Position numbers and translations under genes: made by a program. The notes under the pieces were generated by a model. It was not told the DNA's origin. It did no database searches and was given only the letters and a program-made list of their open reading frames with translations. A DNA stretch of 6,810 nucleotides from an uncultured Desulfovibrio sp. (GTDB lineage Bacteria; Desulfobacterota; Desulfovibrionia; Desulfovibrionales; Desulfovibrionaceae). Every line of letters begins with the position of its first letter. Positions within the stretch are counted from its first letter, which is position 1. Location: positions 1 through 6,810 of the forward strand of contig CAMWVJ010000061.1 in NCBI GenBank assembly GCA_947177645.1. The letters run 5' to 3'. Of the stretch, positions 1-6,178 are shown one piece after another.

Positions 1-103
1 CCTACCCCCCCCCCGGTTCCACCCCCCGACCCCACCCCGCCGGCCGCCCCCCCCCCCCAAAAACCCCCCCGGGGGGGGGCGCGCGGCCGCCCCCCCCCCC
101 CGC
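1..103. other. Low-complexity C/G homopolymer block at the window edge
   Basis: This stretch is dominated by C and G runs: about 10 C at 5-14, 12 C at 47-58, 7 C then 9 G at 64-79, and 12 C at 90-101. Nothing like it occurs elsewhere in the window, where sequence is GC-rich but well mixed. No open frame, repeat unit or promoter can be read in it. It changes abruptly to normal sequence near 104. It most resembles a badly called or badly assembled contig end. A genuine low-complexity tract is possible but less likely. Confidence 0.7.
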
Positions 104-129
104 GTTCAAAATCTGCAAAGGAGCAAGAT

Positions 130-780
130 ATGCCCCCTGTGAACCCGGAACTGGTCGAGGCTTTCAGCGCCAAGGCCGCCCTGGTCAATGCCGTGGTGCA
201 GGAGCTGCCCACCATGGCGGCGGCCCTGCAATATGTGGTGGACGTGTGCGCGAGCAAGGCGCCCGCCGAACTGCTCGCCGACGAGCCGGGCACGGAAAAG
301 GGCCCGCTCGGCCCCAACAAGTGCCCCATCCGCGTGCAGCGCGTGGTCGCCGCCCCGGGCCTTGACGAGGCGGACTTCGCCGAGCTTCAGAAAGCCTGCC
401 AGGAAAAGGGCTTCCTCTGCCTGCGCGAAGGCCTGCGCGGCTATCTCGCGGGCATCGACGTGGGCCTCTCCCAGGCCGTGCTCGGCGTGGCCGCCAGCGG
501 CACCTGCATGCTCGACACGGACAACGAGGACGTGCGCCTCGCGGGCATGATCTCCGAGGTCAACGTGGTGCTCCTGCGCAAGTCCGAGATCTATCCCGAT
601 CTCCCCTCCATCGCCGGCCAGCTGCGCGAGCGCATGAACGACCACAAGGACGGCGCCGGCACCTTCACCACCTTCGTCACCGGGCCGAGCCGCACCGCCG
701 ACATCGAGCGCGTGGCCGCAGTGGGCGTTCACGGCCCGCTGGAACTGCACATCATCCTTCTGGAGGAAGGCCATGCATAA
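130..780 (+). CDS. lutC: LutC-type lactate utilization protein (LUD domain), small subunit of quinone-linked L-lactate dehydrogenase
   Basis: This 216-residue protein belongs to the LutC/YkgG (LldG) branch of the LUD superfamily, cytoplasmic partners of the Fe-S subunits that oxidise L-lactate to pyruvate. Visible family signatures are ASGT at residues 122-125 (many relatives have ETGT), the arginine in DVRLAGMISEVNVVLL (134-149), TGPSRTADIE at 184-193 and VGVHGP at 198-203, which together span the C-terminal half of a typical LutC. Length is normal for the family. The start is set by AAGGAG at 118-123, six bases before the ATG. The stop overlaps the start of the next gene by 8 bases, which implies translational coupling and a two-protein complex. 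In Desulfovibrio the equivalent gene precedes the fused Fe-S subunit. Family assignment is firm. The exact biochemical role of LutC in lactate oxidation is known only in outline. Confidence 0.93.
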   Translation: MPPVNPELVEAFSAKAALVNAVVQELPTMAAALQYVVDVCASKAPAELLADEPGTEKGPLGPNKCPIRVQRVVAAPGLDEADFAELQKACQEKGFLCLREGLRGYLAGIDVGLSQAVLGVAASGTCMLDTDNEDVRLAGMISEVNVVLLRKSEIYPDLPSIAGQLRERMNDHKDGAGTFTTFVTGPSRTADIERVAAVGVHGPLELHIILLEEGHA

Positions 781-2929
781 AGCGCCGTCCACCCTTTCCG
801 ACTACCGCAAACAGATCGACGAGGCCCTGGGCGACGAGTTCCTGCGCCGCACCCTCGACACCTTCGCCGTGGCCTACAAGGCCAACCGCGAGGCCGTGTT
901 CAAGGATGTGGACGAGCGCAGGCTCATCGAGGAGATCGCCGCCGCCAAGGACGACGCCTGTCAGCACATGGAAGAGCTCTACGAGGAGTTCAAGAAGAAC
1001 GCCGAAAAGCTCGGCGTGCATGTGCACCGCGCGGCCGACGCCGAGGACGCCAACCGCATCATCGTGGGCATCGCCAAGAAGAACCACGTCAAGCGCGTGG
1101 TCAAGTCCAAGTCCATGACCGCCGAGGAGATCCAGCTCAACCCCGCGCTGGAGAAGGAAGGCATCATCGTGGACGAGACCGACCTCGGCGAGTGGATCAT
1201 CCAGCTGCGCCACGAAGGCCCCTCGCACATGGTCATGCCCGCCATCCACCTCTCCCGCTACCAGGTGGCCGACAACTTCGAGAAGGAGACCGGCGAGAAG
1301 CAGGAGGCCGAGGACGTTCAGAAGCTCGTCAAGGTGGCGCGCGTGCAGCTTCGGCGCAAGTTCATCGCCGCGGACATGGGTGTTTCGGGCTGCAACTTCG
1401 CCATCGCCGAAAACGGCGCCATCTCCACCGTGACCAACGAGGGCAACGCCCGCATGGTGGAGACGCTGGCGCCCATCCATGTGGCCGTGGCCGGCCTCGA
1501 CAAGCTGGTGCCCACGCTGGACGTGGCCCTCACCGCCCTCCAGGTGCTGCCGCGCAACGCCACGGCCCAGCGCCTCACGGCCTATGTGAGCCTCATCTCG
1601 GGCTGCGTGCCCTGTGCCACGGGCCCGGACGGCCGCAAGGAACTGCATGTGGTCTTCCTCGACAACGGCCGCACCGAGATCGCCAAAGACCCGCTCTTCT
1701 CGCAGATCTTCCGCTGCGTGCGCTGCGGCGCCTGCGCCAACGTGTGCCCGGTGTTCCGTCTCGTGGGCGGCCACAAGATGGGCTACATCTATATCGGCGC
1801 CATCGGCCTCATCCTCACCTACTTCTTCCACGGCAAGGACAAGGCCAAGGTGCTCTGCCAGAACTGCGTGGGCTGCGAATCCTGCGCCAATGTGTGCGCC
1901 GGCGGCATCGACCTGCCGCGCCTCATCCGCGAGATCCGCGCCCGCTGCTCCGAGGAGCAGGGTTCGGGCGCCCAGGCCGCCTTGCTCGCCTCGGTGATGA
2001 AGAACCGCAAGCTCTTCCAGACCCTGTTGCGCTTCGCGAGCAAGGCCCAGAAGCCCTTTACCGGCGGCACGCAGTTCCAGCGGCATCTGCCCAACATGTT
2101 CCTCGGCAAGCACGGCTTCAAGGCCCTGCCCGCGCTGGCGCCCAAGGCCTTCCGCGACAAGTGGGAGTCCATCCGGCCGCGCGTGCAGAACCCCACCATG
2201 AAGGTCGCCATCTTCGGCGGCTGCGCGCAGGACTTCATCTATCCCGAGCAGCTTGAGGCCGCGGTGAAGATCATGGGCGCCAAGAACGTGGCCGTGGACT
2301 TCCCCATGGAGCAGACCTGCTGCGGCCTGCCCGTGGAGATGATGGGCGAGCGCAAGACCTCCACCGAGATAGCGAAGCAGAACATCGGCGCCTTCGACCC
2401 CAAGGACTACGACTATATCGTCACGCTCTGCGCGAGCTGCGCCTCGCACCTCAAGCATGTCTATCCCAAGCTGCTGGAGAACGATCCCGAGCGCTACGAG
2501 GCCCAGGCCTTCGCGGACAAGATCATCGACTTCAGCTCCTTCGTGCGTGACAAGCTGGGCCTCAAGCCCGAGGACTTCGAGAAGAGCGGCGAGAAAGTGA
2601 CCTACCACGCCTCGTGCCACCTCTGCCGCGGCCTCAAGGTCAAGGAGGCCCCGCGCGAGCTCATCGCGGACGCGGCCGAATACGTGCCCTGCGAGGAGGA
2701 AGAGGTCTGCTGCGGCTTCGGCGGCACCTATTCCATGAAGTTCCCGGAGATCTCGGGCCAGCTCATGGACAACAAGCTGAAGCACATCGCGGAGACCGGG
2801 GCCGAGCGCCTTGTGGTGGACTGCCCGGGCTGCGTCATGCAGATCAAGGGCGGCGCGGAAAAGAAGGGCCAGAAGATCAAGGTGCAGCACATCGCCGAGC
2901 TTTTGGCCGAAAACCTCAAGAAGGACTAG
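773..2929 (+). CDS. ldhH: L-lactate dehydrogenase (quinone) large Fe-S subunit: LUD domain + two 4Fe-4S motifs + two CCG domains (LutB-LutA / LldF-LldE fusion)
   Basis: This 718-residue protein joins what many bacteria encode as LutB (LldF) and LutA (LldE), as in D. vulgaris DVU3033. Residues about 60-300 form the LUD domain, with NEGNARMVETLAPIHVAVAG at 222-241. A ferredoxin-like segment has C315-C318-C321-C325-P and C365-C368-C371-C375, enough for two [4Fe-4S] clusters. Two cysteine-rich CCG domains follow: C484, C516-C517-G, C553/C556, then C615/C618, C646-C647-G, C684/C687. Such domains bind Fe-S clusters in heterodisulfide-reductase-like and glycolate-oxidase-like proteins. Expected role: oxidation of L-lactate to pyruvate with electrons leaving towards the quinone pool. 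No signal peptide is visible, so it should be cytoplasmic or peripheral to the membrane. GGAGG at 762-766 supports the start. Oddities: an extra cysteine C362, alanine rather than proline after C375, and an apolar stretch at 337-352. Names vary (lutB, lldEF, ldhH). The function is inferred from family. Confidence 0.93.
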   Translation: MHKAPSTLSDYRKQIDEALGDEFLRRTLDTFAVAYKANREAVFKDVDERRLIEEIAAAKDDACQHMEELYEEFKKNAEKLGVHVHRAADAEDANRIIVGIAKKNHVKRVVKSKSMTAEEIQLNPALEKEGIIVDETDLGEWIIQLRHEGPSHMVMPAIHLSRYQVADNFEKETGEKQEAEDVQKLVKVARVQLRRKFIAADMGVSGCNFAIAENGAISTVTNEGNARMVETLAPIHVAVAGLDKLVPTLDVALTALQVLPRNATAQRLTAYVSLISGCVPCATGPDGRKELHVVFLDNGRTEIAKDPLFSQIFRCVRCGACANVCPVFRLVGGHKMGYIYIGAIGLILTYFFHGKDKAKVLCQNCVGCESCANVCAGGIDLPRLIREIRARCSEEQGSGAQAALLASVMKNRKLFQTLLRFASKAQKPFTGGTQFQRHLPNMFLGKHGFKALPALAPKAFRDKWESIRPRVQNPTMKVAIFGGCAQDFIYPEQLEAAVKIMGAKNVAVDFPMEQTCCGLPVEMMGERKTSTEIAKQNIGAFDPKDYDYIVTLCASCASHLKHVYPKLLENDPERYEAQAFADKIIDFSSFVRDKLGLKPEDFEKSGEKVTYHASCHLCRGLKVKEAPRELIADAAEYVPCEEEEVCCGFGGTYSMKFPEISGQLMDNKLKHIAETGAERLVVDCPGCVMQIKGGAEKKGQKIKVQHIAELLAENLKKD

Positions 2930-2960
2930 CCCGCCGCCCGCACGGGCGGCCGGCTCACCG

Positions 2961-2995
2961 GGGCGCGCTTTCCGCAAGGGGGCGCGCCCTTTTTT
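2961..2995 (+). terminator. Intrinsic terminator of the lutC-ldhH operon
   Basis: A perfect 8-bp G+C stem (2961-2968 with 2982-2989), extendable inward through three G-U pairs and one C-G pair to a five-base loop, is followed by six T at 2990-2995. It begins 31 bases after the ldhH stop, so the lactate dehydrogenase transcript should end here. Confidence 0.88.
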
Positions 2996-3091
2996 GCGCC
3001 ACGGCTTCCGCAATGCAAAGGGCGTATGTGCCGTGCGTACCGCCCCGCACGCACTGTACAGCCGGCCGCAAAAGCCGCCACTGCATCTGGC

Positions 3092-3120
3092 TTGACACAC
3101 GGAGCTTTTGGTTCAATACT
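3092..3120 (+). promoter_or_regulatory. Predicted sigma70-type promoter for crcB
   Basis: A perfect -35 hexamer TTGACA (3092-3097) is separated by exactly 17 bases from AATACT (3115-3120), which matches four of six positions of the -10 consensus. It lies after the ldhH terminator and about 100 bases before crcB, with no other gene between. Transcription should start near 3127, next to a perfect hairpin at 3129-3147. Confidence 0.6.
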
Positions 3121-3128
3121 GCCGTCGC

Positions 3129-3147
3129 TTCCGGGACTTGCCCGGAA
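3129..3147 (+). promoter_or_regulatory. Hairpin in the crcB 5' leader
   Basis: TTCCGGG (3129-3135) and CCCGGAA (3141-3147) form a perfect 7-bp stem around a five-base loop, at or just after the predicted transcription start. No T run follows, so it is not a terminator. It could stabilise the 5' end of the mRNA or act as an inverted-repeat operator. The sequence alone does not choose between these. Confidence 0.4.
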
Positions 3148-3210
3148 CAAGAGTCTCGCGGCCGGCAAAAATGCCCGTTTGCCTGCCTCTCTGTAATCTT
3201 TTTCACATGC

Positions 3211-3219
3211 AAGGGGGGA
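3211..3219 (+). promoter_or_regulatory. Ribosome binding site that fixes the crcB start
   Basis: The purine-rich AAGGGGGGA sits just before ATG 3222. Two alternative in-frame upstream starts, GTG-like codons near 3108 and ATG 3207, have no ribosome binding site in front of them. ATG 3207 would put this purine run inside the gene. The 136-residue product from 3222 also matches the usual length of the family. Confidence 0.65.
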
Positions 3220-3221
3220 CC

Positions 3222-3632
3222 ATGGGCGCTTCGGCACTGAATATCGTGTACTCCATCATCGCCATCGGCATCGGCGCCACCTGTGGCGCGACCTCCCGCT
3301 GGCTGCTCGGCCTCGGGCTCAACGCCCTCTATCCGTCCATCCCGCCAGGAACGCTCGCCGCCAACTGGCTGGGCGCCTATATCATCGGCCTCGTCTCCAG
3401 CATTTTCGCGGCCATGAACATCACGTCCTCCAACTACCTGCACCTGATGGTCATCACGGGCTTCTTGGGCGCGCTGACCACGTTCTCCACCTTCACGGAC
3501 GAGATGGGCACGCTGATCCGCCATCATGACTACTGGACTGCCGTGGGCGGCATCGCGCTGCATGTGTGCGGCTCGCTCATCCTGTTCTTCCTCGGCATCG
3601 CCACCTTCATGCTGTTCCATCACGCGGAGTGA
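3222..3632 (+). CDS. crcB: CrcB/Fluc-family fluoride ion channel
   Basis: This 136-residue, strongly hydrophobic protein has four apparent membrane segments (about 5-31, 43-64, 72-91 and 104-132) and the CrcB/Fluc signatures in order. These are GATCGATSRW at 18-27 (the GxxxGAxxR motif), GTLAANWLGAYIIG at 43-56 with the conserved pore asparagine N48, and GFLGALTTFSTFTDEM at 80-95, containing the TTFSTF box with phenylalanines F88 and F91. Fluc proteins assemble as dual-topology dimers in the inner membrane and let fluoride leave the cell. A single gene of this size is expected to form a homodimer. It has its own predicted promoter, and the next gene follows after 61 bases with no terminator, so the two are probably cotranscribed. 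No fluoride riboswitch could be found in the leader, which is unusual for this family. Confidence 0.92.
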   Translation: MGASALNIVYSIIAIGIGATCGATSRWLLGLGLNALYPSIPPGTLAANWLGAYIIGLVSSIFAAMNITSSNYLHLMVITGFLGALTTFSTFTDEMGTLIRHHDYWTAVGGIALHVCGSLILFFLGIATFMLFHHAE

Positions 3633-3693
3633 TGCGGCAGAAACGTTTTACTGCGGCTGCGCGGCCACACAAATCTCCATAAGGGAGGGAACC

Positions 3694-3891
3694 ATGGCCA
3701 AATACAAAGTGACCGGAAAGGTCAGCAAGCCTGAACTGGGCGCCGCCGGCACCGTGACCGCCTCCAAGATCGTCGACGCGGCCTCGGAAAGCGAAGCCAT
3801 CTCCAAGGCGAAAGCGAAGTGGCAGGGCGTGTATGACTACATCATCAAGGACGGCAACGACATCCTCGAGATAAAGGTCGCCGCCATCTAG
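3694..3891 (+). CDS. Small 65-residue protein of unknown function
   Basis: I do not recognise this protein. GGGAGG at 3683-3688, five bases before the ATG, is a strong ribosome binding site, and codon choice matches neighbouring genes, so it is very likely translated. It is lysine- and alanine-rich with no signal peptide, membrane segment or cysteine. The pattern suggests a small beta-beta-alpha-beta fold: KYKVTGKV (3-10), TVTASKIVDA (20-29), a helix at about 32-43 (SEAISKAKAKWQ), then YDYIIKD and NDILEIKVAAI alternating like strands. It lies 61 bases downstream of crcB with no terminator between, and a strong terminator follows, so it is the last gene of that transcript. Whether it has anything to do with fluoride is unknown. 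A short RNA-binding or oligomerising protein is possible, but nothing in the sequence proves it. Confidence 0.85.
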   Translation: MAKYKVTGKVSKPELGAAGTVTASKIVDAASESEAISKAKAKWQGVYDYIIKDGNDILEIKVAAI

Positions 3892-3944
3892 GGCATTCCC
3901 CGCAAGCTGCTCCACAAACCCCGGCCGCGGCCGCAGCAAGACCC

Positions 3945-3990
3945 GCGCCTCCGGTGCCCCGAACAACGGCATCGGAGGCGCCTCTTTTTT
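3945..3990 (+). terminator. Intrinsic terminator after the crcB unit
   Basis: GCGCCTCCGGTGCC (3945-3958) pairs with GGCATCGGAGGCGC (3968-3981) over 14 bp with a single G-U wobble and a nine-base loop, followed by CTC and six T ending at 3990. It is the longest stem in the window and should separate the crcB unit from lctP. Confidence 0.9.
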
Positions 3991-4016
3991 GGCGCCGTAT
4001 CCCGGCATGCGCCCTC

Positions 4017-4032
4017 TGGCCCGCCAACTGCC
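4017..4032 (+). promoter_or_regulatory. Possible sigma54-type promoter upstream of lctP
   Basis: TGGCCCG-N4-CTGCC keeps the GG and GC dinucleotides ten bases apart and matches most other positions of the consensus TGGCACG-N4-TTGCW, missing the A, the first T and the last base. It would start transcription near 4043, giving a leader of about 240 bases. Lactate genes in D. vulgaris have been reported to depend on sigma54 activators, which makes the match plausible. GC-rich sequence gives chance hits, so this stays tentative. Confidence 0.25.
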
Positions 4033-4283
4033 GGGCGGCCGCGTGACAGGACTTTGTGAAAAAAATTGCCTGCCTGCGAGCCGGGAAAAGTGCCCGGCGC
4101 CCCTTGCGCATTGCCGGGCCTTTACGCTATCCATAAAGGACTGGAGATTATTTCTGACATCGGCCCGCGAACCCACGCGGCGCCCTCACCTTCGCCGGCG
4201 CTGGCGCGAAGGGGCGGGGCCCGCAGCCTTCCAGCAGGTTCTTCGGGCTCGGTGCCGCAAACCGGGTCCCGAGGGAGGTTTTC

Positions 4284-5972
4284 ATGTCAATCGGATTTCT
4301 GGCCTTGCTGGCGATCATCCCCATTGTGGTCGCCCTCATCCTGATGGTGGGCATGCGCTGGCCCGCCACCAGGGCCATGCCCTTCGCGTGGGGCGCCTGT
4401 GTCGTCTGCGCCATCTTCGGCTGGGATATTTCCATCCTCCGCCTCATGGCGCTCTCCATCCAGGGCGTGATCATCGCCATCGGCGTTCTGATCATCGTCT
4501 TCGGCGCCATCCTCATCCTCTACACGCTTGAGAAAAGCGGCGGCATGGAGACCATCCAGTACGGCATGCAGAACGTGAGCCGTGACCGCCGCGTGCAGGC
4601 CATCATCATCGGCTTCCTGTTCGCGGCCTTCATCGAAGGCGCGGCCGGCTTCGGCACGCCTGCGGCCCTGGCGGCGCCGCTTTTGCTCGGCCTGGGCTTC
4701 CCGGCCATGGCCGCGGCCGTCGTCTGCCTTGTGTTCAACAGCGTGCCGGTCTCCTTCGGCGCTGTGGGCACGCCTATCCTCGTGGGCTTCGGCCTGCTCA
4801 AGGAAAAAATCGCGGCCCTCGTGGGCGTGGACCCGAACCTGCCCTTCACCGGCTTTGACGGCTTCGCCAAGCTCGTGGGCGAATGGGCCACCTTCATGCA
4901 CGGGCCCATGGCCATCATCATCACCATCTTCATGCTCGGCTTCATGACCCGCTTCTGGGGCCCCGAGCGCTCCTGGGCCGCCGGCTTCCGCGCCTGGAAG
5001 TTCTGCGTGTTCGCGGCCATCTGCTTCCTCGTGCCCTATGTGGGCTGCGCCTGGGCGCTCGGGCCGGAGTTCCCGGCCATGCTCGGCGGCCTCATCGGCC
5101 TCGCCGTGGTGGTGTGGGGCGCCAAGCAGGGCATCTGCGTGCCCAAGGACGTGTGGGGCTTCGGCGATCCCTCCAAGTGGGAGGCCTCCTGGTCCGGCAC
5201 GGCCAGCCAGAACACGAGCACCGAGTTCAAGGCCCACATGAGCCAGTTCCAGGCGTGGCTGCCCTATGTGATCATCTGCTTCCTCCTCGTCATCTCCCGC
5301 ATCCCCGAACTGGGCATCAAGGGCTGGATGACCGCGCAGAAGATCACCTTCAGCAACATCCTGGGCTTCAAGGACATCACCGAGAGCATCACCTATCTCT
5401 ATCTCCCCGGCACCTTCTTCATCTTCGTTGCGCTGCTCACCATCTGGCTGCACAAGATGCCCGCCCCGGCGGTCAAGGCCGCGTGGAGCGAGAGCTTCCA
5501 GAAGATGAAGTCGCCCACCATCGCGCTGTGCTTCGCCGTGGCGCTCGTCGCCATCTTCCGCGGCTCGGCCGTGAACCCGCTGGGCGCGCCCTCCATGCCC
5601 CTGGCCCTCGCCGAGACCGTGGGCGCCGCCGCCGGCGCCATCTGGCCCCTGCTCGCGGCCTTCGTGGGCGGCCTCGGCGCCTTCATCACCGGCTCGGCCA
5701 CCATCTCGGACCTCATGTTCGGCGAGTTCCAGTGGGATATGGCCACCATGCTCACCCTGCCCCGCTCTATCATCGAAGCGGCGCAGACCGTGGGCGGCGC
5801 CATGGGCAACATGATCTGCATCCACAACATCGTCGCCGCCTGCGCCGTGGTGGGCCTCTCCGGCCGCGAGGGCGAGGTCATGCGCAAGACCTTCTGGCCC
5901 TTCTTGCTCTACGGCTGCGTGGTCGGCATCATCTGCTGGGTCCTGGTTGCGGCCAATCCCGGCGCGTTCTAA
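4284..5972 (+). CDS. lctP: L-lactate permease, LctP/LldP family
   Basis: This 562-residue polytopic inner-membrane transporter of the lactate permease family (TC 2.A.14) imports lactate, probably with protons. Length is typical (about 550-570). Family-specific blocks are visible: DRRVQAIIIGFLFAAFIEGA (101-120) running into AGFGTPAALAAPLLLGLGFP (121-140), NSVPVSFGAVGTP (152-164), GAFITGSATISDLMFG (465-480) and AQTVGGAMGNMICIHNIVAA (500-519). About a dozen hydrophobic segments run from residue 3 to 556, with a polar loop at about 290-320. GGGAGG at 4273-4278, five bases before the ATG, fixes the start. The gene has its own leader and terminator, so uptake is transcribed apart from the lactate dehydrogenase operon 1.3 kb upstream, although function clearly links them. 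Substrate could extend to glycolate or D-lactate, as known for E. coli LldP. Confidence 0.95.
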   Translation: MSIGFLALLAIIPIVVALILMVGMRWPATRAMPFAWGACVVCAIFGWDISILRLMALSIQGVIIAIGVLIIVFGAILILYTLEKSGGMETIQYGMQNVSRDRRVQAIIIGFLFAAFIEGAAGFGTPAALAAPLLLGLGFPAMAAAVVCLVFNSVPVSFGAVGTPILVGFGLLKEKIAALVGVDPNLPFTGFDGFAKLVGEWATFMHGPMAIIITIFMLGFMTRFWGPERSWAAGFRAWKFCVFAAICFLVPYVGCAWALGPEFPAMLGGLIGLAVVVWGAKQGICVPKDVWGFGDPSKWEASWSGTASQNTSTEFKAHMSQFQAWLPYVIICFLLVISRIPELGIKGWMTAQKITFSNILGFKDITESITYLYLPGTFFIFVALLTIWLHKMPAPAVKAAWSESFQKMKSPTIALCFAVALVAIFRGSAVNPLGAPSMPLALAETVGAAAGAIWPLLAAFVGGLGAFITGSATISDLMFGEFQWDMATMLTLPRSIIEAAQTVGGAMGNMICIHNIVAACAVVGLSGREGEVMRKTFWPFLLYGCVVGIICWVLVAANPGAF

Positions 5973-6009
5973 GAGGTTCAAGGGGCTTGGCGCCCCTCCA
6001 AACATTGCA

Positions 6010-6044
6010 AAGGCGCACGGCTTTCAGGGCCGTGCGCCTTTTTT
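6010..6044 (+). terminator. Intrinsic terminator of lctP
   Basis: GGCGCACGGC (6012-6021) pairs perfectly with GCCGTGCGCC (6029-6038) around a seven-base loop, flanked by AA on the 5' side and six T at 6039-6044. A smaller hairpin, AGGGGC/GCCCCT (5981-5986 with 5992-5997), lies between the stop codon and this terminator and has no T run of its own. Confidence 0.9.
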
Positions 6045-6100
6045 CGATGCTGCCCCTGTGCCCCTTGCCCCGCCATTTGCGCGGCCGGCCCGAAAAATCC

Positions 6101-6129
6101 TTTACAGGGGGCGGCGATGGGCCTAGTCT
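6101..6129 (+). promoter_or_regulatory. Predicted sigma70-type promoter for the exported-protein gene
   Basis: TTTACA (6101-6106, five of six consensus bases) and TAGTCT (6124-6129, keeping the key T, A and final T) are 17 bases apart. The promoter lies after the lctP terminator and would give a leader of about 40 bases before the start at 6179, so the gene is probably transcribed alone. Confidence 0.5.
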
Positions 6130-6166
6130 ACAGGGGTCCCGGCTGATCGGGGCACAAAGCCCGTAT

Positions 6167-6171
6167 GGGAG
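6167..6171 (+). promoter_or_regulatory. Ribosome binding site that decides between two adjacent ATG codons
   Basis: GGGAG ends one base before the in-frame ATG at 6173 but seven bases before the ATG at 6179. Normal spacing favours 6179, which gives the N-terminus MKKLL, a classic signal-peptide start. The alternative would only add Met-Lys. Confidence 0.7.
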
Positions 6172-6178
6172 AATGAAA

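Larger units (their letters stand above)
3892..4283 (+). other. 392-base gap holding the crcB-unit terminator and the lctP promoter/leader
   Basis: No convincing gene lies here. The first 100 bases carry the terminator of the crcB unit. The remaining ~290 bases must hold the lctP promoter and 5' leader. Visible elements are a sigma54-like match at 4017-4032, an A-rich tract TTGTGAAAAAAATT around 4054-4067, a short hairpin GCCGGG/CCCGGC (4080-4085 with 4093-4098), a 7-bp hairpin CCTTCGC/GCGAAGG (4189-4195 with 4206-4212) and the lctP ribosome binding site GGGAGG at 4273-4278. No good sigma70 promoter with correct spacing was found by eye. Open frames crossing this gap use codons unlike the real genes. 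Confidence 0.6.

Noticed and set aside
1192..2256. A 354-codon alternative + strand frame inside ldhH
   Set aside because: The Arg/Pro/His/Gly-rich product is characteristic of an off-frame reading of GC-rich coding DNA, and there is no ribosome binding site or domain.
752..3100. A 782-codon open frame on the minus strand opposite lutC-ldhH
   Set aside because: It mirrors the third-position G/C bias of the real + strand gene. The product is a low-complexity Leu/Gly/Ala/His/Val-rich sequence with no recognisable domain, while the + strand frame has every expected cysteine motif.
4096..4109. A second sigma54-like word (GGCGCCCCTTGCGC) in the lctP leader
   Set aside because: The GG to GC distance is eight rather than ten when the TTGC is aligned, so the spacing is wrong.
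4287..6005. A 572-codon open frame on the minus strand opposite lctP
   Set aside because: The product is a Gly/Ala/His/Asp/Glu-rich sequence typical of the antisense of a hydrophobic GC-rich gene, and it runs across the lctP terminator region. The permease frame is unmistakable.
6112..6150. Fluoride-riboswitch-like words (GGCGATGG at 6113-6120 region and GGCTGAT at 6141-6147)
   Set aside because: The AAC segment and the pairing between the conserved blocks are missing, the sequence overlaps a predicted promoter spacer, and the gene downstream is an exported protein, not crcB.
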